NCBI RefSeq assembly: GCF_029360705.1
Contig: NZ_JARKMX010000002.1
Location: 186,001-250,000 of the forward strand
Source of the DNA: Paraflavitalea pollutisoli
GTDB lineage: Bacteria > Bacteroidota > Bacteroidia > Chitinophagales > Chitinophagaceae
Direction of reading: 5' to 3'
DNA: 64,000 nt
The notes below the pieces were generated by a model. That model saw only the letters and a program-made list of their open reading frames with translations, was not told where the DNA came from and made no database searches. Of this stretch, positions 9,750 through 18,479 are shown one piece after another (position 1 is the first letter of the stretch; each line of letters starts with the position of its first letter). Both the position numbers and the translations under genes were made by a program.

Positions 9750-9782
9750 CAAAAGTATTAAGAATCTCTGGAGAACGACAAA
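9750..9782 (-). promoter_or_regulatory. Promoter of the DUF4271 gene
   Basis: TTTG (9782-9779), a 21-base spacer and TACTTTTG (9757-9750) on the minus strand match the Bacteroidota promoter in every fixed position. Transcription would start near 9743, about 12 bases before the GTG at 9731. This decides the gene start. Confidence 0.7.
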
Positions 9783-9861
9783 GTGGATCAATTCATTATT
9801 TGAAGTAGCAAGAAGTTTACGCAAAATGGCACAATAACAGGAATAACCCGCCTGCCGGACG

Positions 9862-11682
9862 CTAAAAGTAGTTTACATAACCAAAATGGATCTTCGATTG
9901 ACGCAAATTGAATTTGGCATCATCCCGTTTACCGGCCGCATAAGAGATGTTGAAGATACCCGCCTTGGTTTCGAAGGCCATCCCCACCCCTACCCCGAGA
10001 TATGTATTGCTCAGGGCTACGGTCGGCACTGAATTTTTCGCCCATCCAAGATCGCTGAACCCGAAGAAGAAAGAATTCTGTCCGATCAGGTATCGGTATT
10101 CCAGCGTTGCCACACCATATTGAGAGGCGAAAATGCTCTCTTCATCGAAACCACGCAACAGGCGGTAACCACCAATCTGAAACAATTCGTTGCGGAAGAT
10201 ATTCGGACTCTCGAACCAGCCGCCATTCAGTCCCAGCTTGAACGTAGATGCCCGGGATAGCCGGAAAAAATGGGCAGCCGCCAGTTTTACCCTGAACTGG
10301 TAACCTTTTAGCTTCACCGTATCATAAAGACTGTTGAAATCAAACGAAGGATCACCGGCGTCGTGCAACTTCACGATCGCACTATTCTTGTTGACGGTTT
10401 TGGTACCCGCCGACGTATTGATCATAAGCTCATTTCCCCTTCGTGGATTAAAGCGGTAATCCGTATTGAACCATTCGTAATTCACCCCAATGTTCACCGA
10501 CCGCACATCCGCTTCCACCGGCAGTCGCCGGGTGAACTTCACCGCATTGGTATCTACAGAGAGCAGGTTGGAAGTCAGGTTCTGAATATAGACACTCCCG
10601 CTATGATTGGAGGCCAGGGCATATTGCATGCCCAACAACAGGCTGATGTTGATGAAAGAAGAATCCTTCTTGAACAGGTTGAACCCAAAATTGATCCCAA
10701 AAGGCGAATTGAAAAGATAAGGATAGGCGAACGAAATATCGAGCCGCGGCGATTTTACCTGGATCTGCTGCCAGTTGAGCCCAATCGTTTCTCCAGCCCC
10801 CAGCGAATTTTTTAGGTTGATGGTAGCCTCGCCCGTCACCAGCAATTTGTTGTTGAGAAGCTGGTCATTGGCCGGTAGAAACCCGACCAGCACGTTGATC
10901 TGGCTACTCTTTTTCGGAGCCAGGTACACGTTGAGGATGGAGCCGGTGCCCAGCATGGTCATATCCCAGGGCTGCTGTTCCTGCACGTAAGGCAACTCAA
11001 AAATCTTTTTACTGACCGTCTGCAACCGGTCTTTGCGGAATATACTGCCGTTGGGAATACCCAGGTAATGTTGCAGAAAAGTGGAAGTAAGCTTGGCATT
11101 GCCCAGGTTGGAAATACTGTCGATCTTATACAGGGGCCCCTTATCGACCTTGAGCGTGGCTTCAAAAGTCTCCCCATCGAGGCGGATGCTGTCCAGCTGG
11201 ATCTTCGCAAATGGGTACCCGTTGTTTTCGAGGTAATCGAGCAACTTCTGTTGCAGGTTTTGCAGCGCCACGAAATCGACAGGCTTCGAAGTGCCCCCCT
11301 TTTTCGTTGACCAGTTGACCTGGTCCAGCAATTTCCGGTCGGCCGAATCGATGTGCAGCTTTGTCCAGGCCAGGGGCTCCCCCACGTACAACTGCAGGTC
11401 GGCAGATAAACTGTCATACCGCACACTGTCGATGGAAGCGCCTGGATAGCCCTTGCCGCTCAGTACCCCGGGCAGGGCATTCACATACCCGATACAGCCT
11501 TCCCGGTTCTTGAAATCGGTCTGCAGCTTCAGTTGGTGAATGAATAACGTATCCTTATCTACCGGAGTGATCTTCAATTGGTATTGCGCCCGGAGCAGGC
11601 AGGGCAACAGCAGCAGGGCAACGAAAAGGGTCCCTCCGCACATTTGCCGATATACTGCTACCTTTGTCCTCATCCGTTTCAT
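9862..11682 (-). CDS. BamA/TamA-family outer-membrane protein
   Basis: A protein of about 606 residues from the ATG at 11682, with a signal peptide (GGTLFVALLLLPCLLRAQ). The N-terminal half contains POTRA-like repeats (KLLDYLENNGYPFAKIQLDSI, then KVDKGPLYKIDSISNLGNAK). The C-terminal half is a 16-strand-type beta-barrel with RNELFQIGGYRLLRGFDEES (the RGF/L6 loop signature of the BamA/Omp85 superfamily), and it ends in HFGYVNYF with a terminal aromatic. It probably acts in outer-membrane protein or lipid transport, as TamA does, but is shorter than the main BamA. The frame runs 37 codons further up into hemW, without signal-like sequence. Confidence 0.85.
   Translation of the reverse strand: MKRMRTKVAVYRQMCGGTLFVALLLLPCLLRAQYQLKITPVDKDTLFIHQLKLQTDFKNREGCIGYVNALPGVLSGKGYPGASIDSVRYDSLSADLQLYVGEPLAWTKLHIDSADRKLLDQVNWSTKKGGTSKPVDFVALQNLQQKLLDYLENNGYPFAKIQLDSIRLDGETFEATLKVDKGPLYKIDSISNLGNAKLTSTFLQHYLGIPNGSIFRKDRLQTVSKKIFELPYVQEQQPWDMTMLGTGSILNVYLAPKKSSQINVLVGFLPANDQLLNNKLLVTGEATINLKNSLGAGETIGLNWQQIQVKSPRLDISFAYPYLFNSPFGINFGFNLFKKDSSFINISLLLGMQYALASNHSGSVYIQNLTSNLLSVDTNAVKFTRRLPVEADVRSVNIGVNYEWFNTDYRFNPRRGNELMINTSAGTKTVNKNSAIVKLHDAGDPSFDFNSLYDTVKLKGYQFRVKLAAAHFFRLSRASTFKLGLNGGWFESPNIFRNELFQIGGYRLLRGFDEESIFASQYGVATLEYRYLIGQNSFFFGFSDLGWAKNSVPTVALSNTYLGVGVGMAFETKAGIFNISYAAGKRDDAKFNLRQSKIHFGYVNYF
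11659..11666 (+). promoter_or_regulatory. Possible -7 element for hemW
   Basis: TACCTTTG matches TAnnTTTG exactly and would start transcription near 11673, 48 bases before the hemW ATG. It lies inside the 5' end of the divergent outer-membrane protein gene, and no TTTG sits at the right distance upstream, so support is moderate. Confidence 0.4.
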
Positions 11683-11720
11683 CAATTGACGTGTAATATC
11701 CGATAAAAATACGGAACCCA

Positions 11721-12842
11721 ATGGCAGGCATCTATCTCCACATACCCTTTTGCAAACATGCATGTCATTATTGTAATTTCCATTTTTCGACAACGCTACG
11801 ACTCAAGAACGATTTTGTCACGGCTTTATTGAAAGAGATTGCACTACAGCAACCCTACCTCGCCGGCGAGGTGGTGGAGACCATCTATTTTGGCGGTGGC
11901 ACCCCTTCCCTCCTGACCATCGAAGAACTGCAACAAATTCTTGCCGCGCTCGCCGCACAATTCACGATAGCGCCAGGTGCAGAGATCACGCTCGAAGCCA
12001 ACCCCGACGATATCACCGAGACCGCCCTCCTGCAATGGAAAGCCGCCGGTATCAACCGCCTCAGCATCGGTGTGCAATCCTTCTTCGAAGAAGACCTGCA
12101 ATGGATGAACCGGGCCCATACGGCCAGCCAGGCCATCGACAACCTGCAACTGGCGCGGCAGCATTTCGACAACATCACCATCGACCTGATCTACGGCACC
12201 CCCACCCTGTCGGATGAACGCTGGAAAGAAAACGTGATGCGGGCTATCGGACTGGGCATTACGCACCTCTCCTGTTATGCTTTGACGGTAGAGCCCAAAA
12301 CCGCGCTCGATAAAATGATCCGGCAACACAAGCTCAGCGATGTACAGCCCGAAGACCAGGCCAGGCAATTCCTGCTGCTGATGGAATGGACCGCCGCGGC
12401 AGGTTTTGAACACTATGAGATCTCCAATTTCGCCCGGCCCGGCCACCGCAGCCGCCACAACAGTGCTTACTGGCAGGGCAAACAATACCTGGGCCTTGGC
12501 CCTTCCGCGCATAGCTTCAACGGCAGAGGCCGGCAATGGAATATTGCCAACAACGCCCTGTATATACAATCACTGGCCAAAGACACGGTGCCCTTTGAAG
12601 AAGAAGTGCTAACGCCCGAACAGCGCGTAAACGAATACATCATGACCAGCCTGCGCACGGTAGAAGGCCTCGATCTGCAACAATTGCAGCGATTGGGCGG
12701 AGAGAAAATAGTGGGGGTGGTCCGGAAAGAAAGCCAGTCGTTTATCGACAAACAATGGCTGGTAGAAAGCGATGGATGCCTTGTACTTACCCGCCAGGGT
12801 AAACTATTTGCCGACGGCATTGCCGGCGACCTGTTTCAATAA
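11721..12842 (+). CDS. hemW: Radical SAM heme chaperone HemW
   Basis: A 373-residue protein starting MAGIYLHIPFC. The radical-SAM iron-sulfur motif CxxxCxxC is Cys11, Cys15 and Cys18 (CKHACHYC). It continues with IYFGGGTPSLL, LEANPDDIT, RLSIGVQSF, IDLIYGTP, HLSCYALTVEPKTAL and YEISNFARPGHRSRHN, all typical of HemW. HemW is the heme chaperone once called HemN-like coproporphyrinogen oxidase; the true HemN has an extra N-terminal region that is missing here. It is divergent from the outer-membrane protein gene, with only 38 bases between the starts. Confidence 0.93.
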   Translation: MAGIYLHIPFCKHACHYCNFHFSTTLRLKNDFVTALLKEIALQQPYLAGEVVETIYFGGGTPSLLTIEELQQILAALAAQFTIAPGAEITLEANPDDITETALLQWKAAGINRLSIGVQSFFEEDLQWMNRAHTASQAIDNLQLARQHFDNITIDLIYGTPTLSDERWKENVMRAIGLGITHLSCYALTVEPKTALDKMIRQHKLSDVQPEDQARQFLLLMEWTAAAGFEHYEISNFARPGHRSRHNSAYWQGKQYLGLGPSAHSFNGRGRQWNIANNALYIQSLAKDTVPFEEEVLTPEQRVNEYIMTSLRTVEGLDLQQLQRLGGEKIVGVVRKESQSFIDKQWLVESDGCLVLTRQGKLFADGIAGDLFQ

Positions 12843-12852
12843 TCAATATCGG

Positions 12853-12963
12853 TTAATGAGATTTGTTGTGCCCCTTCAGGTACTTGACCAGCTCTACAAT
12901 GGAGAGGATCCCAATAATGATCAGGACGGCAAAAGGACCATATGTGGAGTAAGAGAATGGCAT
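12853..12963 (-). CDS. Small single-helix membrane protein (36 aa)
   Basis: An ATG at 12963-12961 opens 36 codons ending in TAA at 12855-12853. The product starts MPFSYSTYGPFAVLIII, continues GILSIVELVKYLKGHN, and ends KSH. About residues 10-27 form one membrane helix, followed by a basic tail. It begins 23 bases after the gpsA stop on the same strand and ends just before the hemW stop, so it fills the gap neatly and is probably co-transcribed with gpsA. Codon use looks coding (GTC CTG ATC, GAG CTG GTC). I do not recognise a family. It is short enough to be overlooked. Confidence 0.6.
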   Translation of the reverse strand: MPFSYSTYGPFAVLIIIGILSIVELVKYLKGHNKSH

Positions 12964-12986
12964 AGCTTGTATGTAAGTTACATTAT

Positions 12987-14021
12987 TTAGACAAGTCCCT
13001 GTTCTATTTGTTTAAATCCAACCCCGGGTTTAACATTTTCCCATAAAATACGGTACACGGCCGTAGCGATCGGCATATCCGCCAGCACCGTTTGATTGAT
13101 GTCAAACATGCACTTACAGGCATAATACCCCTCCGCCACCATGTTCATTTCCAACTGCGTAGCCTTCACCGAATACCCTTTCCCAATCATATTGCCAAAA
13201 GTGCGGTTGCGGCTGTACAGCGAATAACAGGTCACCAGCAGGTCGCCCAGGTACACCGAAGCCGAGTAATTGGCCGACCGGCGATGCGTAACCGGGTCTT
13301 CTTCGTGGCTGCCCACTTCTATGTGCTGGATACCCACCTTTTTGAGAAACCCGGCCATCTCATCGGCACAGTTGGCGATCAGTACACTCAAAAAATTATC
13401 ACCATACTCAAGGCCATGGGCCACACCGGCGCCCAGCGCGTAGATATTCTTCAATATCGCCGCATACTGCACCCCATACACATCGTGGTTCACAATCGTA
13501 TTGATGTATTCCGTCTTGAAATAAGACGCGATTTCCTCGGTGGCGGTTACATCCACGCCCGAAAAAGTCAGGTAGGAGAGTTTTTCGGCGGCTACTTCCT
13601 CCGCATGGCAGGGACCCATAACGGTAAAATAGTCGCTTTGCGGGTGGTCATACTCCGCAGCCAGGTAATCATTCAGCAACAGGTTCTTTTGCGGTATGAT
13701 GCCTTTCACGGCAGAGATCACCTTTTTGCCCTTGAGCGCCCCTTTATCCAAAGGCTTGAGCGTGTCGAGTATATACGCGGAGGGCACCGCCAGCAGCAGG
13801 CAGTCGCTGGCAGCCACCACCGCATTGATATCGGTGCTGACCTGTAACAGGGAAGTATCGAACGATACGGAGTGCAGGTAGTGCGGATTGTGGTGCCGTT
13901 GCTGCAGGTGCCTGACGATCTCTTCCTTACGCACCCACCATTGGATCACGTTTTTATTGTCGGTCAGGATCTTTGCCAACGCTGTTGCCCAGCTTCCGCT
14001 GCCTATAACTCCTACTCTCAT
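12987..14021 (-). CDS. gpsA: NAD(P)-dependent glycerol-3-phosphate dehydrogenase
   Basis: A protein of about 344 residues from the ATG at 14021 (MRVGVIGSGSWATALAKIL), which gives the GxGxxA nucleotide-binding loop at the very N-terminus as usual. Other family marks are VSAVKGI-type (KKVISAVKGIIPQ), VMGPCHAEEVA, QYAAILKNIYALGAGVAHGL (with the catalytic Lys in LKNIYA) and RNRTFGNMIGKG. It makes sn-glycerol-3-phosphate from dihydroxyacetone phosphate for phospholipid synthesis in the cytoplasm. A good promoter at 14040-14070 supports this start over the longer frame to 14069. The small membrane gene follows. Confidence 0.95.
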   Translation of the reverse strand: MRVGVIGSGSWATALAKILTDNKNVIQWWVRKEEIVRHLQQRHHNPHYLHSVSFDTSLLQVSTDINAVVAASDCLLLAVPSAYILDTLKPLDKGALKGKKVISAVKGIIPQKNLLLNDYLAAEYDHPQSDYFTVMGPCHAEEVAAEKLSYLTFSGVDVTATEEIASYFKTEYINTIVNHDVYGVQYAAILKNIYALGAGVAHGLEYGDNFLSVLIANCADEMAGFLKKVGIQHIEVGSHEEDPVTHRRSANYSASVYLGDLLVTCYSLYSRNRTFGNMIGKGYSVKATQLEMNMVAEGYYACKCMFDINQTVLADMPIATAVYRILWENVKPGVGFKQIEQGLV

Positions 14022-14039
14022 GGATATCGTTATTTGCCT

Positions 14040-14070
14040 CAAAAGTAAGCAAACGGGTGCAAGGTACAAG
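14040..14070 (-). promoter_or_regulatory. Promoter of gpsA
   Basis: On the minus strand, CTTG (14070-14067), a 19-base spacer and TACTTTTG (14047-14040) match the Bacteroidota promoter. The start point would be near 14033, 12 bases before the gpsA ATG. The CTTG box sits inside the left arm of the palindrome at 14061-14100. Confidence 0.6.
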
Positions 14071-14100
14071 GCCCGGGCAATTGCCCGGGCCTTGTACCTT
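14061..14100. repeat. 40-bp perfect palindrome between gpsA and the adaptor gene
   Basis: The half-site AAGGTACAAGGCCCGGGCAA (14061-14080) is followed at once by its exact reverse complement (14081-14100), so there is no loop beyond what folding forces. It lies 55 bases past the end of the adaptor gene and covers the upstream box of the gpsA promoter. It could be the end of the TolC-adaptor transcript, but no T-run follows on the minus strand. An operator for a dimeric or tetrameric regulator is the alternative. Confidence 0.85.
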
Positions 14101-14155
14101 CTTGAAAATTATTTATTTGTGCGTCAGGCGGCGTTCATCTGCCCGCCGTCATCCG

Positions 14156-15532
14156 CTACTTTTTCGTTTCAAACAATTTGTCGGCCGGCACTACCTGTAC
14201 CTTGGCGCCATCCTTTAGCGTTTTACTGATCAGGTTATAAGGCGCCGTTACGATCTCCTCGCCTTCTTTTAAGCCGCCCAGAATTTCAATATAATTGATA
14301 TCCTGTATACCGGTGCGCACCTTTGTTTTCTTTACAGTACCGTCTTTCTGCATCACGAATACCACTTCATCCAGGTCGCTGGACAAACCGGCTTTCGTTT
14401 CCTGCTGCATGCCTTCTTCCTCTTTCTTATCGGCCTGGTTGTTGGCCACTTTATCGGTACCCTTCTCACGCGTGGTTACCGCATTGATGGCAGCAGCCAG
14501 CACATTGGTCTTGGTGAGTGTCTGAATATCCGCACTGGCGTTCATACCCGGGCGGAAAGGGAATTTCTTGGGCTTGGCAGGATCGATGAGGTCCAGGTAA
14601 GACTCCTTCAGAATCCGGATATGTACCTTATAATTGGTAACGTCATTGCTGGTGGCAGTGGCCGCAGCACTGGCTGCAGTCGTATTGCTACTGGCGATCT
14701 TGGTGACGATGCCTTTAAATTTACGGTTGTTATAAGCATCCACTTCGATCAGCGCCGAATCGCCCAGGTTTACCTTGGGGATATCGTTCTCGCCTACATC
14801 CACCTGCACTTCCATCACGCTGAGGTCTGCAATGCGCATCATTTCGGTACCTGCCATCATGGAATTACCAACTACCCGCTCTCCTTTCTTCACATTCATG
14901 AGCGACACCACGCCATGCATGGTAGCCAGTACGGCGGTACGGCTAAGGTCTTTATCGGCTCTTTCGAGGCTGGCACGGGCGCTGGCAATCGACGCCTGGC
15001 CACTACGGATATTCTGCAAAGCTGCATCATAGTTCGCCTGCGCCGTACGCAAACCATTCTCCGCCTGGTCGAATTCTGCCGCCGAGATCACCTTTTCATC
15101 CCGCAGTTGCTTTTGTCTGTCATAAGTACGTTTGGCCAGATCGCGTGCTGATAACAGACTGGCCAGTTGCGCCTGGCTGTTGGCCACCGTAGCCTGTTGC
15201 TGATCAACGACAGCAGCAGCCTGCGTACGTTGTGAAGAATAGATATCGGCATAGATACGTGCCAGCACGGCCCCTTTCTTTACACTATCACCTTCATCAT
15301 AGTTCAACTCCACGATCTCCCCCGAAATATCCGGGCTGATCTTTACTTCCACTTCGGGATATACTTTGCCACTGGCATTGACCGTCTCTATGATTGTTCT
15401 TTTTACCACCTTCTCTGTAGACACCTTGATCCCTTCTTCCTTACCGATCACACCACCCGACTTCAGGCCCAACAACAGCAGGACCAGGGCAATGATGATA
15501 ATAATGATCCACAGGAGTTTTTTCTTCTTCAT
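14156..15532 (-). CDS. Periplasmic adaptor subunit (HlyD/MacA-type) of an efflux system
   Basis: A 458-residue protein with an N-terminal membrane anchor (about 6-23, run of Ile/Leu after KKKK). It then shows the barrel/lipoyl domain (ETVNASGKVYPEVEVKISPD and EGDSVKKGAVLARI), a long helical hairpin (about 95-200), the second lipoyl half (TAVLATMHGVVSLMNVKKGERV) and a beta-barrel (VMEVQVDVGENDIPKV). The C-terminal membrane-proximal domain includes VKKTKVRTGIQDINYIEIL. Such proteins join an inner-membrane pump to a TolC channel. The TolC gene is 66 bases upstream, but no pump gene (RND or MacB-type) is next to either, which is unusual. Confidence 0.9.
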   Translation of the reverse strand: MKKKKLLWIIIIIIALVLLLLGLKSGGVIGKEEGIKVSTEKVVKRTIIETVNASGKVYPEVEVKISPDISGEIVELNYDEGDSVKKGAVLARIYADIYSSQRTQAAAVVDQQQATVANSQAQLASLLSARDLAKRTYDRQKQLRDEKVISAAEFDQAENGLRTAQANYDAALQNIRSGQASIASARASLERADKDLSRTAVLATMHGVVSLMNVKKGERVVGNSMMAGTEMMRIADLSVMEVQVDVGENDIPKVNLGDSALIEVDAYNNRKFKGIVTKIASSNTTAASAAATATSNDVTNYKVHIRILKESYLDLIDPAKPKKFPFRPGMNASADIQTLTKTNVLAAAINAVTTREKGTDKVANNQADKKEEEGMQQETKAGLSSDLDEVVFVMQKDGTVKKTKVRTGIQDINYIEILGGLKEGEEIVTAPYNLISKTLKDGAKVQVVPADKLFETKK

Positions 15533-15598
15533 AATACGTTTATTGGTTGTTCAGTTAGTCAGTCTTTTCTCATTTACCGGATTGCCGGTGCGATGCGT

Positions 15599-17062
15599 CT
15601 ATTTCGTCAACCTGATGCCCTCTCCTTTATAGAACTCCAGCACTTTCATCTTAAACACATAGTCAAACTCGGCAGAAGCCTTGTCGACCTTGGCACGGTT
15701 CAGGTTGTTTTGGGTGATCAGCAGCTCGTAAGGATTCAACAAGCCCACTTCATATCTTTTGTTGGCAAAATCAAAGGTCCGTTGGTTGATCTCAACCGAC
15801 TTTTTAGAGGCATTTAACTTTTGCAGGGCCGCAGAGGCACTGTAATAGGCTTTATAGATATCATTTTTCAATGTCTGATCGATCAGCTCCTTCGTCACCT
15901 GCGCCCCTTTCAGGTTCAGTTTGGCACGTTGGTAATTGAACCTGGCCTGTCCGCCACTCAGGATCGGTACGGCGATCTGAAAGCCGAGGTTTTGACCAAA
16001 GTTGTTGTTGAGCTGGCTGCCCCAGCCACTCCAGATATCGCCAAACGACTTACGTCCGGTGGCCTGCGTAAACCTGGGCACATATACCGGATAGGTAACG
16101 GTGGGGCTCTGTTGCGCATAACCAATCAAATCGGCGCCCGCGAGAACGGGATCGCCAACCACTGTTTTGGTGGGACTGGCGAAGTTGGTACCCAGGCCTC
16201 CAAAAACAGAAATGGTAGGATAGGTCGCCGCACGCGCTACCTTGAGGGAGGTCTCCATCGACTGAATCCTGAAGGCGATCGCCTTCTGGGCCGGTTGACT
16301 TTTCGTCGCAATATTGAAAACCGACTCCGGCTGCAATTGAAGGATCGGATCAACCGGAATATCCTCTACAGCGGGATTCTCGATATCGAACGGAGCACCC
16401 GCATCGATATTCAGCGCCACTTTCAGCGTCAGCATCGCCTGGTCAATATTGGCCATAGCCCCGATATAGGCGGAGCTATCGGTAGCATACTGGCCTTCCA
16501 GTGTCAACGCGTCCAGCTCTGGTACCGTACCCGCTTCTACCCGTTTGCGGGTAAAATCGATCTGGCTCTTGGTCTGCTCCATGGTTACGCGGGTAATTTC
16601 CATTTGCTTACGCGCCAGTAATACCTGGAGGAAATAAGTGGCCACATTCAACGCCACATCATTTTTGGATTTCTCCACATCCATCTGGGCGGCGCTGTTG
16701 AGTTGACGGGTAGCGAGAATGTTATTCTTGATGCGCAGCCAGTTGAAGACAGTTACACCGGCACTCGCATTAAAGCTCTGGAATACATTGGAGACGTTGG
16801 TATATACGTTGGTGGTACGATCGATCGAGCGGCCCCACTGCACACCCGTACTCGTATTGAAATCGACCCCGGGGTACTGCTGCCATTTGCTTTGCTTCAG
16901 GTCGACATCGGCAATTTCCTTGTCGATCGTACTCTGCTTGATCGTAATGTTATTGGCCCACGCATACTCCACGCAACGTTGCAGGCCCCACTTTTCCTGT
17001 GCCGCAGCCGTACCCACCAGTCCTAATTGCAGTAAAACGGGTAATAGAATCTGTTTTCTCAT
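15599..17062 (-). CDS. TolC-family outer-membrane efflux channel
   Basis: A 487-residue protein with a signal peptide (MRKQILLPVLLQLGLVGTAAAQ). Two long helical repeats carry family marks: WGLQRCVEYAWANNITIKQS at the N-terminus, VALNVATYFLQVLLARKQME, and in the second repeat NFGQNLGFQIAVPILSGGQA and FANKRYEVGLLNPYELLITQ. TolC forms the outer-membrane and periplasmic tunnel for efflux. It is the first gene of a pair with the adaptor at 14156-15532. Confidence 0.92.
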   Translation of the reverse strand: MRKQILLPVLLQLGLVGTAAAQEKWGLQRCVEYAWANNITIKQSTIDKEIADVDLKQSKWQQYPGVDFNTSTGVQWGRSIDRTTNVYTNVSNVFQSFNASAGVTVFNWLRIKNNILATRQLNSAAQMDVEKSKNDVALNVATYFLQVLLARKQMEITRVTMEQTKSQIDFTRKRVEAGTVPELDALTLEGQYATDSSAYIGAMANIDQAMLTLKVALNIDAGAPFDIENPAVEDIPVDPILQLQPESVFNIATKSQPAQKAIAFRIQSMETSLKVARAATYPTISVFGGLGTNFASPTKTVVGDPVLAGADLIGYAQQSPTVTYPVYVPRFTQATGRKSFGDIWSGWGSQLNNNFGQNLGFQIAVPILSGGQARFNYQRAKLNLKGAQVTKELIDQTLKNDIYKAYYSASAALQKLNASKKSVEINQRTFDFANKRYEVGLLNPYELLITQNNLNRAKVDKASAEFDYVFKMKVLEFYKGEGIRLTK

Positions 17063-17298
17063 AGAACAAATCAGTAATTAATAGTTTTTACAGTTGCAGG
17101 GTACTTCACAGGCAGATTAACAGCGAGTCTAACCCCACAAAATACTGCATGGGTGCCAAAGCAGGAAAAAAAATCCCGTTAAAATTGATGCACGGTATGG
17201 CCCTGAAGGCGATGACCAGCCATTTCCTCCTGCTGAAATGACTTGAACTGACCATCGGCGATGGCCAGTCTACGGGTTGCTATCAGCAGTATCAGACA
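17063..17298. other. Intergenic region before the TolC gene
   Basis: It contains a hairpin about 30 bases past the PLP-enzyme stop: ACTGACCAT (17247-17255) and ATGGCCAGT (17261-17269) with one G-U pair, but no T-run. The promoter of the TolC gene must lie here; I see only an imperfect TATTTTG on the minus strand. No gene is seen. Confidence 0.4.
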
Positions 17299-18477
17299 CT
17301 AGCGGCCGACGGCAGCCAATGCCTGATCGAGATCGGCGATCAGGTATTCCGGCTCTTCGAGACCTACATAGATCCGAAGCATGCGGTGGTCCCTAACAGC
17401 AGGATCAAAGGCCTCCGGTTGCAAAGAAGCACACTTGGGAATGATCAGGCTTTCGTATCCACCCCAGCTGACGGCCATCATAATATGTCGCAGTGATTCA
17501 CAGAAGGTTACAATTTCCTGCATCTTTTTTGCTTGCAGAACGATCGTCAGCAGGCCACAGGCCCCTTTCATTTGGGAACGGGCCAGGTCATATTGGGCAA
17601 AACCCGGATCGAGCGGGAAGACCACCTCCTCTACCAACGGATGCTGTTGAAGGTGAGCGATCACCTTGTGCGTGGTGGCCGTGATCCGCTCCAGGCGCGC
17701 CGGCAGGGTACGCAGGCCCCTGATCAGCAGCCAGGCATTGAAGGGCGTGACCCCATTGCCCATATTGAGCAGTTCGTTGTCGAAGATCTTTTTCATCATG
17801 GCGTTGGAGCCGGTCAATACGCCGGCTACCACATCGCTGTGCCCCCCGATGTATTTGGTGGCAGACTGCAGCACCATGTCGATGCCCAGTTCGATAGGCT
17901 TCTGGTAAAGCGGTGTGCAATAGCTGTTGTCGACGATGGTCACGATGCCCTTCGAGCGCGCCAGCTGGGCCACCGCTTTCAGGTCCTGGATGGCATAATC
18001 CCAGCTATTGGGCGATTCGAGGTAAATGACTTTGGTATTGGGTTGAATGGCCCGTTCGAAGTTGTCGATATTTGTGCCGTCCACATAGGTTGTTGACACC
18101 TGAAAGCGGGGCAATGTATTGTCAAACATCTTCTGCGCCCAGGTATAGGGCTTGTTGACCGACACGATGTGGTCGCCCGATTGCACGTTGGCAAATACCG
18201 AAGCGAAAATGGCAGAGGCGCCGCTGTTGAATACGAGGCAATCTTCTGCCCCGTCGAGGGCAGCCAGCTTTTTCCGCAGGATATCGACCGTAGGGTTCAG
18301 CCCCCTTGTATAGAGATAATTGCTGTATTCGTCTTCAAATACCTTGCGCAGGTCATCCACTTTCTTGAAAGCGAAATTGCTGGTTTGCATGATGGGAGGC
18401 GCAATCGCACGAAAATACTGGTCGCGGTCTTCTCCGAGTTCATTCAAAATGTACGACAGGTCATGTTCTGGTAGCAT
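17299..18477 (-). CDS. Cys/Met-metabolism PLP-dependent enzyme (cystathionine gamma-synthase/beta-lyase family)
   Basis: A 392-residue protein of the trans-sulfuration PLP family. Lys208 in QSATKYIGGHSD is the PLP-binding lysine, with Tyr56 in YTRGLNPT and Asp183 in IVDNSYCTPL. Cytoplasmic. The exact reaction (cystathionine beta-lyase, gamma-synthase or methionine gamma-lyase) cannot be settled from motifs. An amino-acid permease ends only two bases before its ATG, so the two are one operon, which suggests uptake and breakdown or conversion of a sulfur amino acid. Confidence 0.88.
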   Translation of the reverse strand: MLPEHDLSYILNELGEDRDQYFRAIAPPIMQTSNFAFKKVDDLRKVFEDEYSNYLYTRGLNPTVDILRKKLAALDGAEDCLVFNSGASAIFASVFANVQSGDHIVSVNKPYTWAQKMFDNTLPRFQVSTTYVDGTNIDNFERAIQPNTKVIYLESPNSWDYAIQDLKAVAQLARSKGIVTIVDNSYCTPLYQKPIELGIDMVLQSATKYIGGHSDVVAGVLTGSNAMMKKIFDNELLNMGNGVTPFNAWLLIRGLRTLPARLERITATTHKVIAHLQQHPLVEEVVFPLDPGFAQYDLARSQMKGACGLLTIVLQAKKMQEIVTFCESLRHIMMAVSWGGYESLIIPKCASLQPEAFDPAVRDHRMLRIYVGLEEPEYLIADLDQALAAVGR

Positions 18478-18479
18478 AA

